DNA from: Ensifer adhaerens
Lineage (GTDB): Bacteria; Pseudomonadota; Alphaproteobacteria; Rhizobiales; Rhizobiaceae
Reading direction: 5' to 3'
DNA: 64,000 nt
NCBI RefSeq assembly: GCF_020035535.1
Contig: NZ_CP083350.1
Span: forward strand, 2,986,501 to 3,050,500
Under the pieces are notes generated by a model. The model worked only from the letters and a program-made list of their open reading frames with translations, was not told where the DNA came from and did no database searches. This document shows positions 1 to 9,119 of this stretch, piece after piece (positions within the stretch are counted from its first letter, which is position 1; the number at the start of each line of letters is the position of its first letter). The position numbers were made by a program, and so were the translations under genes.

Positions 1-89
1 TTGGCGGCATCGGCGTGGGTGGCGCACCGTCGGGTGATATCGACGCGAACTGCGCAACGGCCGGCCTCCAGGCAATCGGCGCGAAGTAA
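1..89 (+). CDS. C-terminal end of a GlcG/HbpS-like heme-binding family protein (partial)
   Basis: An open frame enters from the left edge (phase at base 3) and stops with TAA at 87-89. The visible 28 residues begin GGIGVGGAPSGDIDANCA and end near AIGAK. The pattern G-x-IGV-x-GAP-x-G-x-x-D-x-x-CA-x-AG near the C-terminus is typical of the small GlcG/DUF336 (HbpS-like) proteins. Only the tail is visible, so the upstream domain and signal peptide cannot be judged. A hairpin follows 15 bases after the stop, which fits the end of a transcription unit. Confidence 0.6.
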   Translation, partial: GGIGVGGAPSGDIDANCATAGLQAIGAK

Positions 90-104
90 TCCGCTAGACA
101 TCGG

Positions 105-130
105 AAGTGGCTCTCCCTGGAGGGCCACTT
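105..130 (+). terminator. Hairpin after the GlcG-like gene
   Basis: AAGTGGC (105-111) pairs with GCCACTT (124-130), and the loop holds further CTCC/GGAG complementarity. Only a weak T-rich tail follows, so it is a probable rather than certain intrinsic terminator. Confidence 0.5.
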
Positions 131-744
131 TAGCTTTGCAAGGCCTGCGCCTGTAAACGGACCTGCCAGAAATTTCCGCGTCGCCGAACAGCGCCCCCTA
201 TGCGCTGACCGTCCCTCTGTTGTCGACGGAAATCGTCCCGCCACGTGCTAGGGATTTGCTGCCTCGTTCGATCTCGATGACGGCATTTTCCGACAGCAAG
301 GCAGTTGCCGCAGCCCTCGTGACATCTTGCACCGGCGCCGCATCAATCTCCATGAAATCCAACTCGCGGCCCGCCGCAACGAGACGCGCGCCCCCGGAGT
401 ACGTGCCGCGACGACAACCTCTCCCTGCCAGGCGCGTCGCGCCAGCGTGGGTCGCTAGGTGGCGCCACCGGCACGACGCGATAGACGTTCAATGGCTCGT
501 CCGCATCTCCGAACGCAATGTTTCGGCGCCGACTGTGTGTGCGGCGCTTTCGTGAGAATGTCCGAAGCTGGTACCGTCCCTATTGGCCGGTTTGCTCCAT
601 TGCTGCGGAGCGCGGCCTCGTTTCGGGAGTCGGATCGAACATCGATGAATGCAGGCCACCCGACTGGCGCCGGGTGCGGCACGATACCTCGACTTGCTGC
701 ATTGGACGACGCAGCAAGCGCCCTCCACGTCCCACGATAGCCTA
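131..744. other. Gene-poor stretch with a coding-like minus-strand fragment
   Basis: No gene with a convincing start was found in these 614 bases. One minus-strand frame is open from about 430 down to a TAG at 198-200 and reads like protein, for example GRELDFMEIDAAPVQDVTRA followed by a stretch ending NRGTVSA. It has no start codon with a ribosome-binding site and no recognised family, so it may be the decayed 3' end of a lost gene. The rest shows no recognisable signal. The 3' end of the large adhesin gene abuts the right side. Confidence 0.3.
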
Positions 745-3700
745 TCAGAAGCGAACGCGGGCACCGACCTTGGCGCCGGCCGATTGCGAACCGTCGCCTT
801 CGATGTTGAACAGCAGCGAGAAGTCGAGGTCCCAGTTGTCGTTGTTCGACAAGGCCAACCCGGCTGAAACCCGGCCGAACAGACCTTCGCCGTCGAGCGA
901 GGCGAAGCCGACATCGGCACCGACCGACGGCGACAGAAGCAGGCCGTTTTCCAGTTCCAGCGTCCGCTCGACGTCGAAGCCGATGCTGAGACGCGCCTGC
1001 TCCTCGATGAAGCCCTTGAGATCGATGACCTCGCCGAGCGCGTTCTTCACGCTGTAATCATCGGTCTCTTCGTTGAAATAGACCGCCCGGAGCTTCGGCG
1101 TCAGCACCGTGATCTCGTCGAGCTGCCATTCGCCGGTCAGCTTCACATCCGCCATCCAGCGGGTGGTGTCGAAACTGCCCTTGAAGATGCCGGTATCGAT
1201 GTCGTTCGAGGAGCCGCCATAAAGCAGGTTGGCATCGAGGAACACGCCCTTGCCGAGTTCGAACGAGGCATAGGGGCCGGCCAGCCAGCCATTGCCCTTC
1301 AGTTCGGCATCCTCGTCGGTCGGATCGGTCATGTAGTCGTAGTGGAACGACAGGCCGAAGAGCGCCCGGTCATTGACGAGATAATCGGCACCGACGGAGA
1401 ACAGCGCGAAGTTGCCCCACTTGTCGCTGGCGTCATCCTCGTCCTTGTGGAACAGGAAGCTGCCGTTCATCCAGATGTCGAAGGGCCGGTCGGTCTTGAC
1501 GAAGGTTTCGCCGGCCGCCGCCGCTTCCGCCGCATCGCGCGCCGCCTGGATCTGGGTGAGGCTGGTCGAGAAGCCGAGCCGTGCACCCTTGTCCGATGGC
1601 GTCACCGCCGTCGTCACCGGATCGGTACCGGCCGCCGCCCGCCGCCGGTCGAGCAGACCGGGCGTCTGCACCGTCGAGGACAAGAGGTTCTGCCGGGTGC
1701 GGACGAAGTCGCGCACGAGCCCGTCGATTTCCTCGCCGGCGGCCACACGATCGAGCGCGATCCTGTAGGTGACGCGGCCGACATTCGACGAGCCGAGCGC
1801 GCTCTTCAGGGTGTAGCTCACGACGACGGAGCCGGAATAAGCCGGGTTCGGCGTGAACTTCAGGTAATAGCCGACCGGAGTGAAGCTGCCTGCAGCCGCT
1901 AGTTCGCCTTCGACGATCTCCGCCTTGCCGGCGATCGGCGGCGAGACCGCGGCCACCGCCGCCCCGACGAACGGACCACCGGTGGCGCCGGCATTGAGAT
2001 AGACGTTGTTCGGTGTCGAGCCGGCGGGAACCTCGACGACGATATCCGGCGCCGTCACCGAGCGCCCGTTCAGTTTCAGCGAATAGACCGCCGACCCGCT
2101 GGCGCCGCGGCTGTCGACGACGGCGATGGTGAAGGAATAGGTATCCGGTGTCGCGTCCGCCGCCAGCGGTCCGGTCAGTTCGCCGGTGGAGATGTTGAGG
2201 ACCATGCCCTTCGGCAGGGCGCCGCTCTTGACGCTGTAGATCAGCGCACCGACGCCGCCGGTGGCGGAGATCCGCGACGAATAGGCCTCGCCGACCATCG
2301 CATCCGGCAGTGCTCCTGCCGATGGGCTGAAGACGAAATTGCTGGAAAGGACGGCGATCTGATAGCGCGCCTGTCCCGTCGCGCCATTGGCGTCGGTCGC
2401 CGTCACCGTGAACTGGAAATCGCCGTCGCCGGCCGGCCGGCCGGAGATGGTCCCGCTCGATGCGTCCAGCGCCAGGCCGCCCGGCAGCGCGCCGGATGTA
2501 ATGGCGTAGCCGTAGGGCGCAGTTCCGGTGCTCACCGTAATTGTCTGGCTGTAGGACACGCCGGAAATTGCATTGGGAAGTTTGCCGGACGAGGGGGAAA
2601 ACGCCAGAGCGGGCGGCGAAACGGTCACCGTGACCGTCGCCGGCGCAGTGGTGCCGGTCGCATTGGTCGCGGTATAGGTGAAACTGTCCGAGCCTGAATA
2701 GCCGGTAGTCGGCGTGTAGAGGATCGATAGACCCGATGTCGACACCGTTCCATGCGCGGGAGGACTTGCAACGGCGATCGACGCAGCAGCGCCGCCGGAG
2801 AGATTGGGCGTCACGGCATTCGCTGCGGAATTTGCGGCAACCGTAACAGAAACCGGACCGGCGGCAGGAGCCTGAACAGCAACGGCAAGGCTGTAGCCCG
2901 CCGCACCCGTTGCGCCGTTGGCATCGGTCGCTGTGACAGAGAAGTTGGTCAGACCGTCGACCGATGGGGTTCCCGAAAGGCGGCCATCCACAGCAAGCGT
3001 CAAACCCGCTGGAAGCGCGCCGCCGGTGACCGCATAGCTATAGGGAGCGTTGCCGTTCGCAGCCGTAATCGTCTGGTCATAGAACTGGCCTGCAGTCGTG
3101 CCCGGAAGCGCTCCTGCAGTCGGCGTGAAGGCGAGGGTCGGCCGCGACACGGTGATCGTGACGGTTCCGACGGCGGATGTGCCCGTTGCGTTCGTCGCCG
3201 TATAGCTGAAGCTGTCTGAGCCCGAATAGCCGGCGGCCGGCGTGTAGGCGATGGCAGTTCCCGAGGCGCTGGCTGTGCCGTGTGCCGGCGCGGAGTTGAC
3301 GGCGACCGTTGCCGCAGTGCCGCCGGAAAGATTGAGCGCGATGGCATTTGCCGCGGAATTGGCCGCTACTGTCGCCACCGTAGCGCCGGCGATTGGAGCC
3401 TGGATGCGAACGGCCACGCTGTAGCTCGCAGTGCCTACCGCACCGTTCACGTCTGTTGCCTGGACGGTAAAATTGTAATTTCCGTCGGCCGTCGGTGCTC
3501 CCGCGATTTCGCCTGTTGCGGCGTCAAGCGTCAACCCCGGTGGCAGAGCGCCACCTGAAATCGAAAAGCCGTAAGGCGCCATGCCATCGGCGACCGAGAC
3601 CGTCTGCGTGTAAGCACTCGCAACCGTGCCCCCCGGAAGTGTTCCGGCTGTCGGCGCGAAGACGAGGGTCGGCGCCGTCACGGTGATCGTGACCGTGGCC

Positions 3701-6700
3701 GGAGATGATGTGCCGGTGGCGTTGGTCGCCGTATAGGTGAAGCTGTCGGATCCCGAATAGCCCGAAGCCGGCGTATAGGTGATCGACAGGCCCGAAGCAG
3801 TAGCCGTGCCGTGCGCGGGATTACCTGCAACGGCAACCGAATTTGCAGTGCCGCCTGCAATACTCAGCGTGATCGCGTTGTTCGACGAGTTGGCTGCGAC
3901 CGTGGCCGAAACCGGTGCTGTCGTCGGCGCCTGTACGGCCACGGTCAGGTCATAGGTGGCGGTCCCGGTGGCCCCATTCACATCGGTTGCCTGAACAGTG
4001 AAGTTGTAGCTGCCGTCTGTGGTCGGTGTGCCCGCAAGGATGCCGGTCGAGGCGTCGAGAGTCAGTCCAGGCGGCTCGGTGCCGCCAGAGATCGCATAGC
4101 TGTAGGGCGCCATGCCATCGGCGGCTGAAATCGTCTGGCTGTAAGCGCCTGCGACCGTAGCGCCGGGCAGCGCGCCTGCGGCCGGCGAGAAGGCCAGCGT
4201 CGGCCGCGAGACGGTGATCGTAACCGTCGCCGGCGACGAGGTCCCGGTCGAGTTCGTTGCAGTATAGGTGAAACTGTCGGAGCCGGAGTATCCCGCGGTC
4301 GGGGTGTAGGTGATCGAGGTTCCGGAAGCGGCCGCAACACCGTGCGTCGGATTGGTCGCAACGGCGACTGAAGCGGCCGTACCGCCGGAGAGTGCGAGTG
4401 TAATCGAATTTGCAGACGAGTTTGCCGCGACCGTCGCCGAAGCTGGGCCGGCGATCGGAGCCGCTATCGGCGTCACGGCATTGGACGCACCAGAGCTCGC
4501 GCCCTTCCCCACGCCGTTTTCGGCTGCAACGGTGAAGGTGTAAGACGTTCCATTGCTGAGGCCTGTTACGATGATCGGGCTTGCCGGTCCGCTCACGCTG
4601 ATGCCGCCTGGATTGGACGTGACGGTATAGCCGCTGATCGCGTCGCCGCCCGTGAAGGAAGGGGCGGTGAACGATACGGTTGCTTCGCTATCGGCGGCCG
4701 TCGCGGTGCCAATCGTCGGGGCGCTGGGAACGACGGCGTTAATGGTGAAGCTCTGTGTCACCGTCGGTGCTGCTTGATAGGCTGCATCCCCTCCCTGGTC
4801 TGCACTGACGGTGCAGGTACCCGCTTGAAGGAACCGAAGCTGGCCGCCACTGGTGATGGTGCAAACAGCTGGGGTCGACGAGGTGAACGTCGGTGTCAGG
4901 CTGGAGCTCGCCGTGGCGGTCAAAGTCGGGGTCGTGTCGAAGTTCTGCGCGCCAGGATTGGTGAAGGATATCGACTGAGGTCCCTTCGGCGTAACCACAT
5001 TGGAAGCGGCGGAGACTGGCCCGAGGCCCCCGCTGTTGGCCGCCGTCACCGTGAATGTGTAGGAATAGCCGTTGGTGAGGCCCGGGACCGTGATTGGACT
5101 CGATCCGCCGGTCGCGCTGTGACCGCCGGGGTTAGACATGACTGTATACAGACTCGGCACTTCGCCGCCGCTCGTCGACGGAGCAGAGAACGTTACGCTC
5201 GCCTGCATGTCGCCGGCGGTTGCAGTCCCGATTGTCGGCGCGCCGGGAGCGATGGCATTGACGGTGAAGCTCTGAGTTACCGTCGTTGCGGCAAGATAGG
5301 TGCCATCGCCGGGCTCGTCGGCGCTGATCGTGCAGGTACCAGCTTTCTCGAAATTCAACTCACCGGCGCTCGTGATCGTGCAGACGGACGTGGTCGAAGA
5401 GGTGAACGTGGGGCTGAGGCCGGAGTCCGACGACGCGCTCAGTGTCGGGCTCGTGCCGAAGGTCTGAGCGCCGGGATTGGTGAAGGTGATCGTCTGGGTC
5501 GCTTTCGGCGTGACTGAATTTGACGCATCGGAAGCAGCACCTTCACCAACGATGTTGGTCGCGGTCACGGTGAACGTATAGGCAGTCCCGTTCACGAGGC
5601 CGGGCACACGGATCGGGCTCGATAGTCCGTCTACCTTCATTCCTCCGGGGCTTGCTGTCGCGGTATAGTGTAAGATCGCCGCTCCGCCGGTAATCGGCGG
5701 CGCGGTGAAGGCCACATCGGCCGTCGTGTCGCCCTCGACGGCAGTGCCGATAACGGGCGCCCCGGGGACGGTCGGCGCAATGGTCATGCCGTAGGCACGG
5801 CTCCCCGTCTGGCCGTATTGATCCGTCGCCGTAACGGTGAAGGTGAACGGACCGGCCGCGGTCGGCGTGCCAGAAAGCGTGCCGTTGCTTGCGAGCGTCA
5901 ATCCGTTGGGCAGCGCCCCTTGCGTCACGGTGAGCGTATAGGCCGAAGCGCCGCCGGAGGCCGCAAGCGTCTGCGAATAGGCCGTACCGAAGGTGCCGTT
6001 GGAGAGCGATACTGGGTCGATCGCAATCGTCGGGGCGGCAATGGTCACAGAGTATGCCTGTGATGCCGTCGACCCTTCGGCGTCGGTCGCAGTGATGGTG
6101 AAGTTGAAAGGCCCGCTCGCGGTCGGCTTGCCTGAAAGAACGCCGCCGCTTGAGAGAAACATCCCAGCCGGCAAAGCACCGGCGGTTCTGCTGAAGGTCA
6201 GCGCTCCCGATCCGCCAGTGGCGGCCACCGTCTGCGACGAATAGGTCTGATTGTAGACCGGATTCGGCAGCGTCGTCGTTGAGATGGCAATGGGAGCGTA
6301 AGTGACAGTATTGTCGGAACTCGTCGAGGCGTCGTTGGTGAGACCCGCCACGCTCGTGGCTTTCCCGGCAGGAATGCTGGCCGTAACCGTGCCCGCCTGC
6401 GTCATTCCGCTCACAGAGACCGTGTAGCTGGCGCCGGACCCGGACACGCTTGCCGTGGTTGCTCCGGCGGTACCGGAAAGCTGGACGTCGCTGCCGTTGA
6501 AGCCGGTGACTGATTTGTCGAAGGTGACGTTGAAGAGGACTGACGCCTTCGCGCTCGGGTCTGCTTGACCTGGCGCCTGGTTGATGGTGACGGTCGGCTT
6601 GCTGTCGACCCAATGGCTCGTGCCTGTCTTCGTGCCGGTGCTGCATCCGCTACCGCCGCCATAGCTTACCGAAACGGCATGTTCGCCGACCGGCAGAGTC

Positions 6701-7362
6701 GACGTCTGGAACGTCGCTGACGAAGCCGGGCTGACCGGTCCGGTTGGAGTAAGCCCAAGGGTCGCCGATTGCGATCCAATGGAGATCGTCACGCTGCCCG
6801 GCGGCGATTGACCTGCGTTACAGCCCATCGACGAAACAGTCGCCGTCACGGATACCTGCTGCCCCGGGATCGATGGGCTCGGCGAAGCTACCACGTCCAT
6901 GACGACGGGACCGCCGGTCGCTGCACGCACGACGATCGTGTTGCTGTTGGCGGTATAGTTGCCGCCGGTGCGCGTCCCGGTGAATGTCACGAAATCGACA
7001 AACTGCCCGGACATCGCATCCAAAGCATCGACCTGGTAGGAACCGGTGCAGGTAACCGGGGAAGTAGTTCCGCCGCCGGCGATCGGTGGGCACGAAACCA
7101 CCACGGCCTTATTGGCGGTCGAGACCGGTGCGATACTGAGGATGTTGTAGGATCCGGGGTTCAGCACATAGCTGAAATTGATCGTGTCGCCGGCCGCGTT
7201 GAAGGTCGCAGGGCTCGCCGATATTGTGACGACCTGCGCTGACGCGCTGGCAGCCGCAACGAGCAGCATGCCGATCGCTGCGAAGAAAGACAGAAAAGAA
7301 CCTCGCCAAAACGCGCACGAAAACGATCGTCCCCCTGCGACGTTGCCGCCCCGCAGCCCCAT
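745..7362 (-). CDS. Giant Ig-like/fibronectin-repeat surface protein with autotransporter-type C-terminal barrel
   Basis: A 2205-residue exported protein, probably an adhesin displayed on the outer membrane. Residues about 20-45 form a signal peptide ending in ASASAQ. Next come a bacterial Ig-like segment, putative-Ig (He_PIG-type) repeats with the motif LPxGLxLxxxGxLSGTPT, fibronectin-type units (GLxNGTxYTFTVTA), and four tandem units pairing a GYSGSDSFTYTATN segment with another He_PIG domain. The last 270 or so residues look like an autotransporter beta-barrel: alternating hydrophobic and aromatic strands, ending in VRF with a terminal Phe as expected for Bam-dependent insertion. ATG at 7362 is preferred over TTG at 7374 because GGGGG lies 6 bases before it. 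The gene stands alone, with 580 bases before SURF1. Binding partner unknown. Confidence 0.85.
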   Translation of the reverse strand: MGLRGGNVAGGRSFSCAFWRGSFLSFFAAIGMLLVAAASASAQVVTISASPATFNAAGDTINFSYVLNPGSYNILSIAPVSTANKAVVVSCPPIAGGGTTSPVTCTGSYQVDALDAMSGQFVDFVTFTGTRTGGNYTANSNTIVVRAATGGPVVMDVVASPSPSIPGQQVSVTATVSSMGCNAGQSPPGSVTISIGSQSATLGLTPTGPVSPASSATFQTSTLPVGEHAVSVSYGGGSGCSTGTKTGTSHWVDSKPTVTINQAPGQADPSAKASVLFNVTFDKSVTGFNGSDVQLSGTAGATTASVSGSGASYTVSVSGMTQAGTVTASIPAGKATSVAGLTNDASTSSDNTVTYAPIAISTTTLPNPVYNQTYSSQTVAATGGSGALTFSRTAGALPAGMFLSSGGVLSGKPTASGPFNFTITATDAEGSTASQAYSVTIAAPTIAIDPVSLSNGTFGTAYSQTLAASGGASAYTLTVTQGALPNGLTLASNGTLSGTPTAAGPFTFTVTATDQYGQTGSRAYGMTIAPTVPGAPVIGTAVEGDTTADVAFTAPPITGGAAILHYTATASPGGMKVDGLSSPIRVPGLVNGTAYTFTVTATNIVGEGAASDASNSVTPKATQTITFTNPGAQTFGTSPTLSASSDSGLSPTFTSSTTSVCTITSAGELNFEKAGTCTISADEPGDGTYLAATTVTQSFTVNAIAPGAPTIGTATAGDMQASVTFSAPSTSGGEVPSLYTVMSNPGGHSATGGSSPITVPGLTNGYSYTFTVTAANSGGLGPVSAASNVVTPKGPQSISFTNPGAQNFDTTPTLTATASSSLTPTFTSSTPAVCTITSGGQLRFLQAGTCTVSADQGGDAAYQAAPTVTQSFTINAVVPSAPTIGTATAADSEATVSFTAPSFTGGDAISGYTVTSNPGGISVSGPASPIIVTGLSNGTSYTFTVAAENGVGKGASSGASNAVTPIAAPIAGPASATVAANSSANSITLALSGGTAASVAVATNPTHGVAAASGTSITYTPTAGYSGSDSFTYTATNSTGTSSPATVTITVSRPTLAFSPAAGALPGATVAGAYSQTISAADGMAPYSYAISGGTEPPGLTLDASTGILAGTPTTDGSYNFTVQATDVNGATGTATYDLTVAVQAPTTAPVSATVAANSSNNAITLSIAGGTANSVAVAGNPAHGTATASGLSITYTPASGYSGSDSFTYTATNATGTSSPATVTITVTAPTLVFAPTAGTLPGGTVASAYTQTVSVADGMAPYGFSISGGALPPGLTLDAATGEIAGAPTADGNYNFTVQATDVNGAVGTASYSVAVRIQAPIAGATVATVAANSAANAIALNLSGGTAATVAVNSAPAHGTASASGTAIAYTPAAGYSGSDSFSYTATNATGTSAVGTVTITVSRPTLAFTPTAGALPGTTAGQFYDQTITAANGNAPYSYAVTGGALPAGLTLAVDGRLSGTPSVDGLTNFSVTATDANGATGAAGYSLAVAVQAPAAGPVSVTVAANSAANAVTPNLSGGAAASIAVASPPAHGTVSTSGLSILYTPTTGYSGSDSFTYTATNATGTTAPATVTVTVSPPALAFSPSSGKLPNAISGVSYSQTITVSTGTAPYGYAITSGALPGGLALDASSGTISGRPAGDGDFQFTVTATDANGATGQARYQIAVLSSNFVFSPSAGALPDAMVGEAYSSRISATGGVGALIYSVKSGALPKGMVLNISTGELTGPLAADATPDTYSFTIAVVDSRGASGSAVYSLKLNGRSVTAPDIVVEVPAGSTPNNVYLNAGATGGPFVGAAVAAVSPPIAGKAEIVEGELAAAGSFTPVGYYLKFTPNPAYSGSVVVSYTLKSALGSSNVGRVTYRIALDRVAAGEEIDGLVRDFVRTRQNLLSSTVQTPGLLDRRRAAAGTDPVTTAVTPSDKGARLGFSTSLTQIQAARDAAEAAAAGETFVKTDRPFDIWMNGSFLFHKDEDDASDKWGNFALFSVGADYLVNDRALFGLSFHYDYMTDPTDEDAELKGNGWLAGPYASFELGKGVFLDANLLYGGSSNDIDTGIFKGSFDTTRWMADVKLTGEWQLDEITVLTPKLRAVYFNEETDDYSVKNALGEVIDLKGFIEEQARLSIGFDVERTLELENGLLLSPSVGADVGFASLDGEGLFGRVSAGLALSNNDNWDLDFSLLFNIEGDGSQSAGAKVGARVRF
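2340..4470 (-). repeat. Four in-frame tandem repeats of about 530 bp inside the adhesin gene
   Basis: The segment encoding VTITVSxPTLAFxPxAGxLP recurs at about 2612, 3138, 3670 and 4200, a period of 526-532 bp (about 177 residues). Each unit carries a VAANSxANxITLxLSGGTA segment, a GYSGSDSFTYTATN segment and a He_PIG domain. The regular period and high DNA similarity suggest expansion by unequal recombination. Confidence 0.8.
4470..5780 (-). repeat. Second repeat class of about 515 bp in the adhesin gene (fibronectin-like plus Ig-like pair)
   Basis: Units pairing a fibronectin-type segment (ending SNxVTPK) with a segment containing ITFTNPGAQTFGT and two cysteines (VCTIT and GTCTISAD) recur with boundaries near 4475, 4987 and 5508. 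The two cysteines per Ig-like unit could form a disulphide. This repeat class differs from the 530-bp class, so the gene contains at least two independently amplified modules. Confidence 0.65.
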
Positions 7363-7807
7363 GAATACCCCCAAATATTACCGGGAAAATAGCCCCACCC
7401 GGCGCTCGCAGCTAATAAAGCAGCAGGCAACAAGTCAATGATGCAACTCTCCATTGTTCCTCAAAGTATCAACCGGCAATCTCGTGTGGCCTATTCAACA
7501 CACCATCTGACGCGGCCGTCGCGGACAGTTCGCCGGCCGCGCGCAGGGTACGCGGTAGCCACAACTTTTGGAGGCATTTTCACAACAAATCCGTGGAGAC
7601 AGGCCCAGGCCCGTCATTGCGGCGGTCGACGGGAATCAGGAGCGCCAGAAGCCCTGACTCTTTTCGTCTCAAGCGGCACCCTGACACCGAAAACGTATTG
7701 GCATCGCCCTTGAAATCTTCGAAATCCCCTCCATCTAACGACCATCACCCGTTTCGAGGGTTTCGTTCGACGTGCCGCTGGCACGCGATTGGAGCTTTCC
7801 GGGTTGG

Positions 7808-7843
7808 AACAGGGCGCTCCCCGAAAGGGTCGAGTGCCCTGTT
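7808..7843 (+). terminator. Terminator-like hairpin with T-rich tail
   Basis: AACAGGGCGCTC (7808-7819) pairs with GAGTGCCCTGTT (7832-7843) with one G-T wobble, and TCGTTTTAAA follows on the plus strand. No plus-strand gene lies before it, so it may end an unseen small RNA or be a structured repeat. Confidence 0.4.
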
Positions 7844-7904
7844 TCGTTTTAAAGTGCTGCTGAAATGGATCGGCGACCGGTCCGCACCTCGTTGGGGCGC
7901 CGCC

Positions 7905-7935
7905 GCTCATGCGGGATTGGATAGGACGCATGAGC
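7905..7935 (-). terminator. Hairpin after SURF1 (end of the cyo operon)
   Basis: GCTCATGCG (7905-7913) and CGCATGAGC (7927-7935) form a perfect 9-bp stem starting 8 bases after the SURF1 stop. The minus-strand tail lacks a U-tract, so termination is likely but not certain. Confidence 0.5.
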
Positions 7936-7942
7936 CCCGGCG

Positions 7943-8689
7943 TTAAGTCTTGTTTCGGTGGCGGTAGACGAGATATGCGCCAGCCATACTCATCGCCGCC
8001 AAAGCGAACCAGGTCAGCGCATAGACCAGATGGCTGTTGCGAAAACGAACGACCGTAAGTCCGCCGACAGGCAGGCCGCCGGGATTGGGTGCCGCATCCG
8101 CATCGATGAAGTAGGGTGCGACATCAGGCAGGCCCTTCGCCGCAGAAATCGCGGCGACGTCGCGCGAGAACCAGCGGTCGTTTGCCGGATCATTGGAGCG
8201 CAGGAAGGCGCCGCCAGGTTCTGTGACGCGGAGTAGCCCTGTTACCGTGGTGGCTCCGTCGGTATCACCTTCAGCGCGTTCGGCAGCATTGCGGCGATCG
8301 ACGGGCACAAAGCCGCGATTGATCAGCACGTTCCAACCGTCTTCCAGGCGCATTGGCGTCAGAACCCAGAACCCGGCGCCAAGCTCCGTCACTGCCTGCA
8401 CCAGCGTGGACTTGTCATGACTGAAGGTGCCGCTTGCGGTGACGCGACGGTATTCGTCCTTCTCCCGTGTGACGGCACCCCAGTCAGATCGCGCTGGTGC
8501 CGGCACGGCGGGCGCATTGATGCGTGCCTCGACACGGGCAATGAGATCAAGCTTCCAGGAGAGCCGCTGCACCTGCCAGGTGCCGAGCGCCAGGAACACC
8601 GCTACGAGGAACAACAGGGCGCCCGTCATCATCAGACGGGCGCGGGAGGATACGCGGTCCCTCCCCTTCACCTTGTCGTCGGTGGTCAT
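7943..8689 (-). CDS. SURF1 family cytochrome oxidase biogenesis protein
   Basis: A 248-residue inner-membrane protein of the SURF1 family, which helps insert cofactors (heme) during assembly of heme-copper oxidases. An N-terminal membrane helix (GALLFLVAVFLALGTWQVQR) carries the family GTWQ motif. A soluble loop holds W-V-L-x-P and VLINRGFVP motifs, and a C-terminal helix contains HLVYALTWFALA. ATG at 8689 is chosen because AGGTGG lies 9 bases upstream; GTG at 8701 is the alternative. It is the last gene of the cyo operon, 28 bases after cyoD, so it presumably serves this quinol oxidase. No heme O synthase (cyoE) lies in the operon. Confidence 0.92.
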   Translation of the reverse strand: MTTDDKVKGRDRVSSRARLMMTGALLFLVAVFLALGTWQVQRLSWKLDLIARVEARINAPAVPAPARSDWGAVTREKDEYRRVTASGTFSHDKSTLVQAVTELGAGFWVLTPMRLEDGWNVLINRGFVPVDRRNAAERAEGDTDGATTVTGLLRVTEPGGAFLRSNDPANDRWFSRDVAAISAAKGLPDVAPYFIDADAAPNPGGLPVGGLTVVRFRNSHLVYALTWFALAAMSMAGAYLVYRHRNKT

Positions 8690-8717
8690 CGTGGTATCCA
8701 CCTGCCCTGACCCGTCG

Positions 8718-9119
8718 TCAGGGCATGTTCTTCATCATCTCGTGGGTCATCGGCATCATGTTGGTGTTGAGGTGATGCATGACCCAGAGAGAGCCCGCGA
8801 GTGCGATGCCGACGATGATGATCGTGAAGATCAGCGCCATCAACGTCCAGCCTCCCTCGGAGCGCGCATTCATGTGCAGGAAGTAGATCACGTGCACGAC
8901 GATCTGGACGACGCCGATGCCCATGACGATGACGGCGGTCAAGATCTTGCTGTCCAGCACGCCACCCATGACCAGCCAGAACGGGATGGCCGTCAGGATC
9001 ACCGAGAGGATGAAGCCCGTCATATAGCTCTTGAACGAACCGTGACCGGCGGCGTCGCCGTGATGGCTGTGCGCGTGATGCGGTTCGAACGCGCTTTCGT
9101 GGTCGGAATGTGCGCTCAT
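8718..9119 (-). CDS. cyoD: Cytochrome o ubiquinol oxidase subunit IV
   Basis: A 133-residue small subunit of the bo3-type quinol oxidase. A His-rich N-terminus (HHAHSHHG) precedes three predicted membrane helices starting MTGFILSVILTAIPFWLVMG, with the conserved VQIVVHVIYFLHM segment in the second. It overlaps the cyoC stop by four bases (ATGA), indicating translational coupling. The C-terminal tail is Met-rich (NMMPMTHEMMKNMP), longer and richer in Met and His than usual. Confidence 0.95.
   Translation of the reverse strand: MSAHSDHESAFEPHHAHSHHGDAAGHGSFKSYMTGFILSVILTAIPFWLVMGGVLDSKILTAVIVMGIGVVQIVVHVIYFLHMNARSEGGWTLMALIFTIIIVGIALAGSLWVMHHLNTNMMPMTHEMMKNMP

Larger units (their letters stand above)
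7363..7942. other. Intergenic region between adhesin and SURF1 genes
   Basis: No supported gene in these 580 bases. The left part should hold the adhesin promoter. Two hairpins lie in the right part and are listed separately. Confidence 0.5.

Noticed and set aside
4774..5517. Long open frames on the plus strand across the adhesin gene, for example 4774-5517 and 2752-3219
   Set aside because: They lie antisense to a repeat-rich gene with high GC, have no ribosome-binding sites, and read as Arg/Gly-rich low-complexity protein; they are frame shadows.
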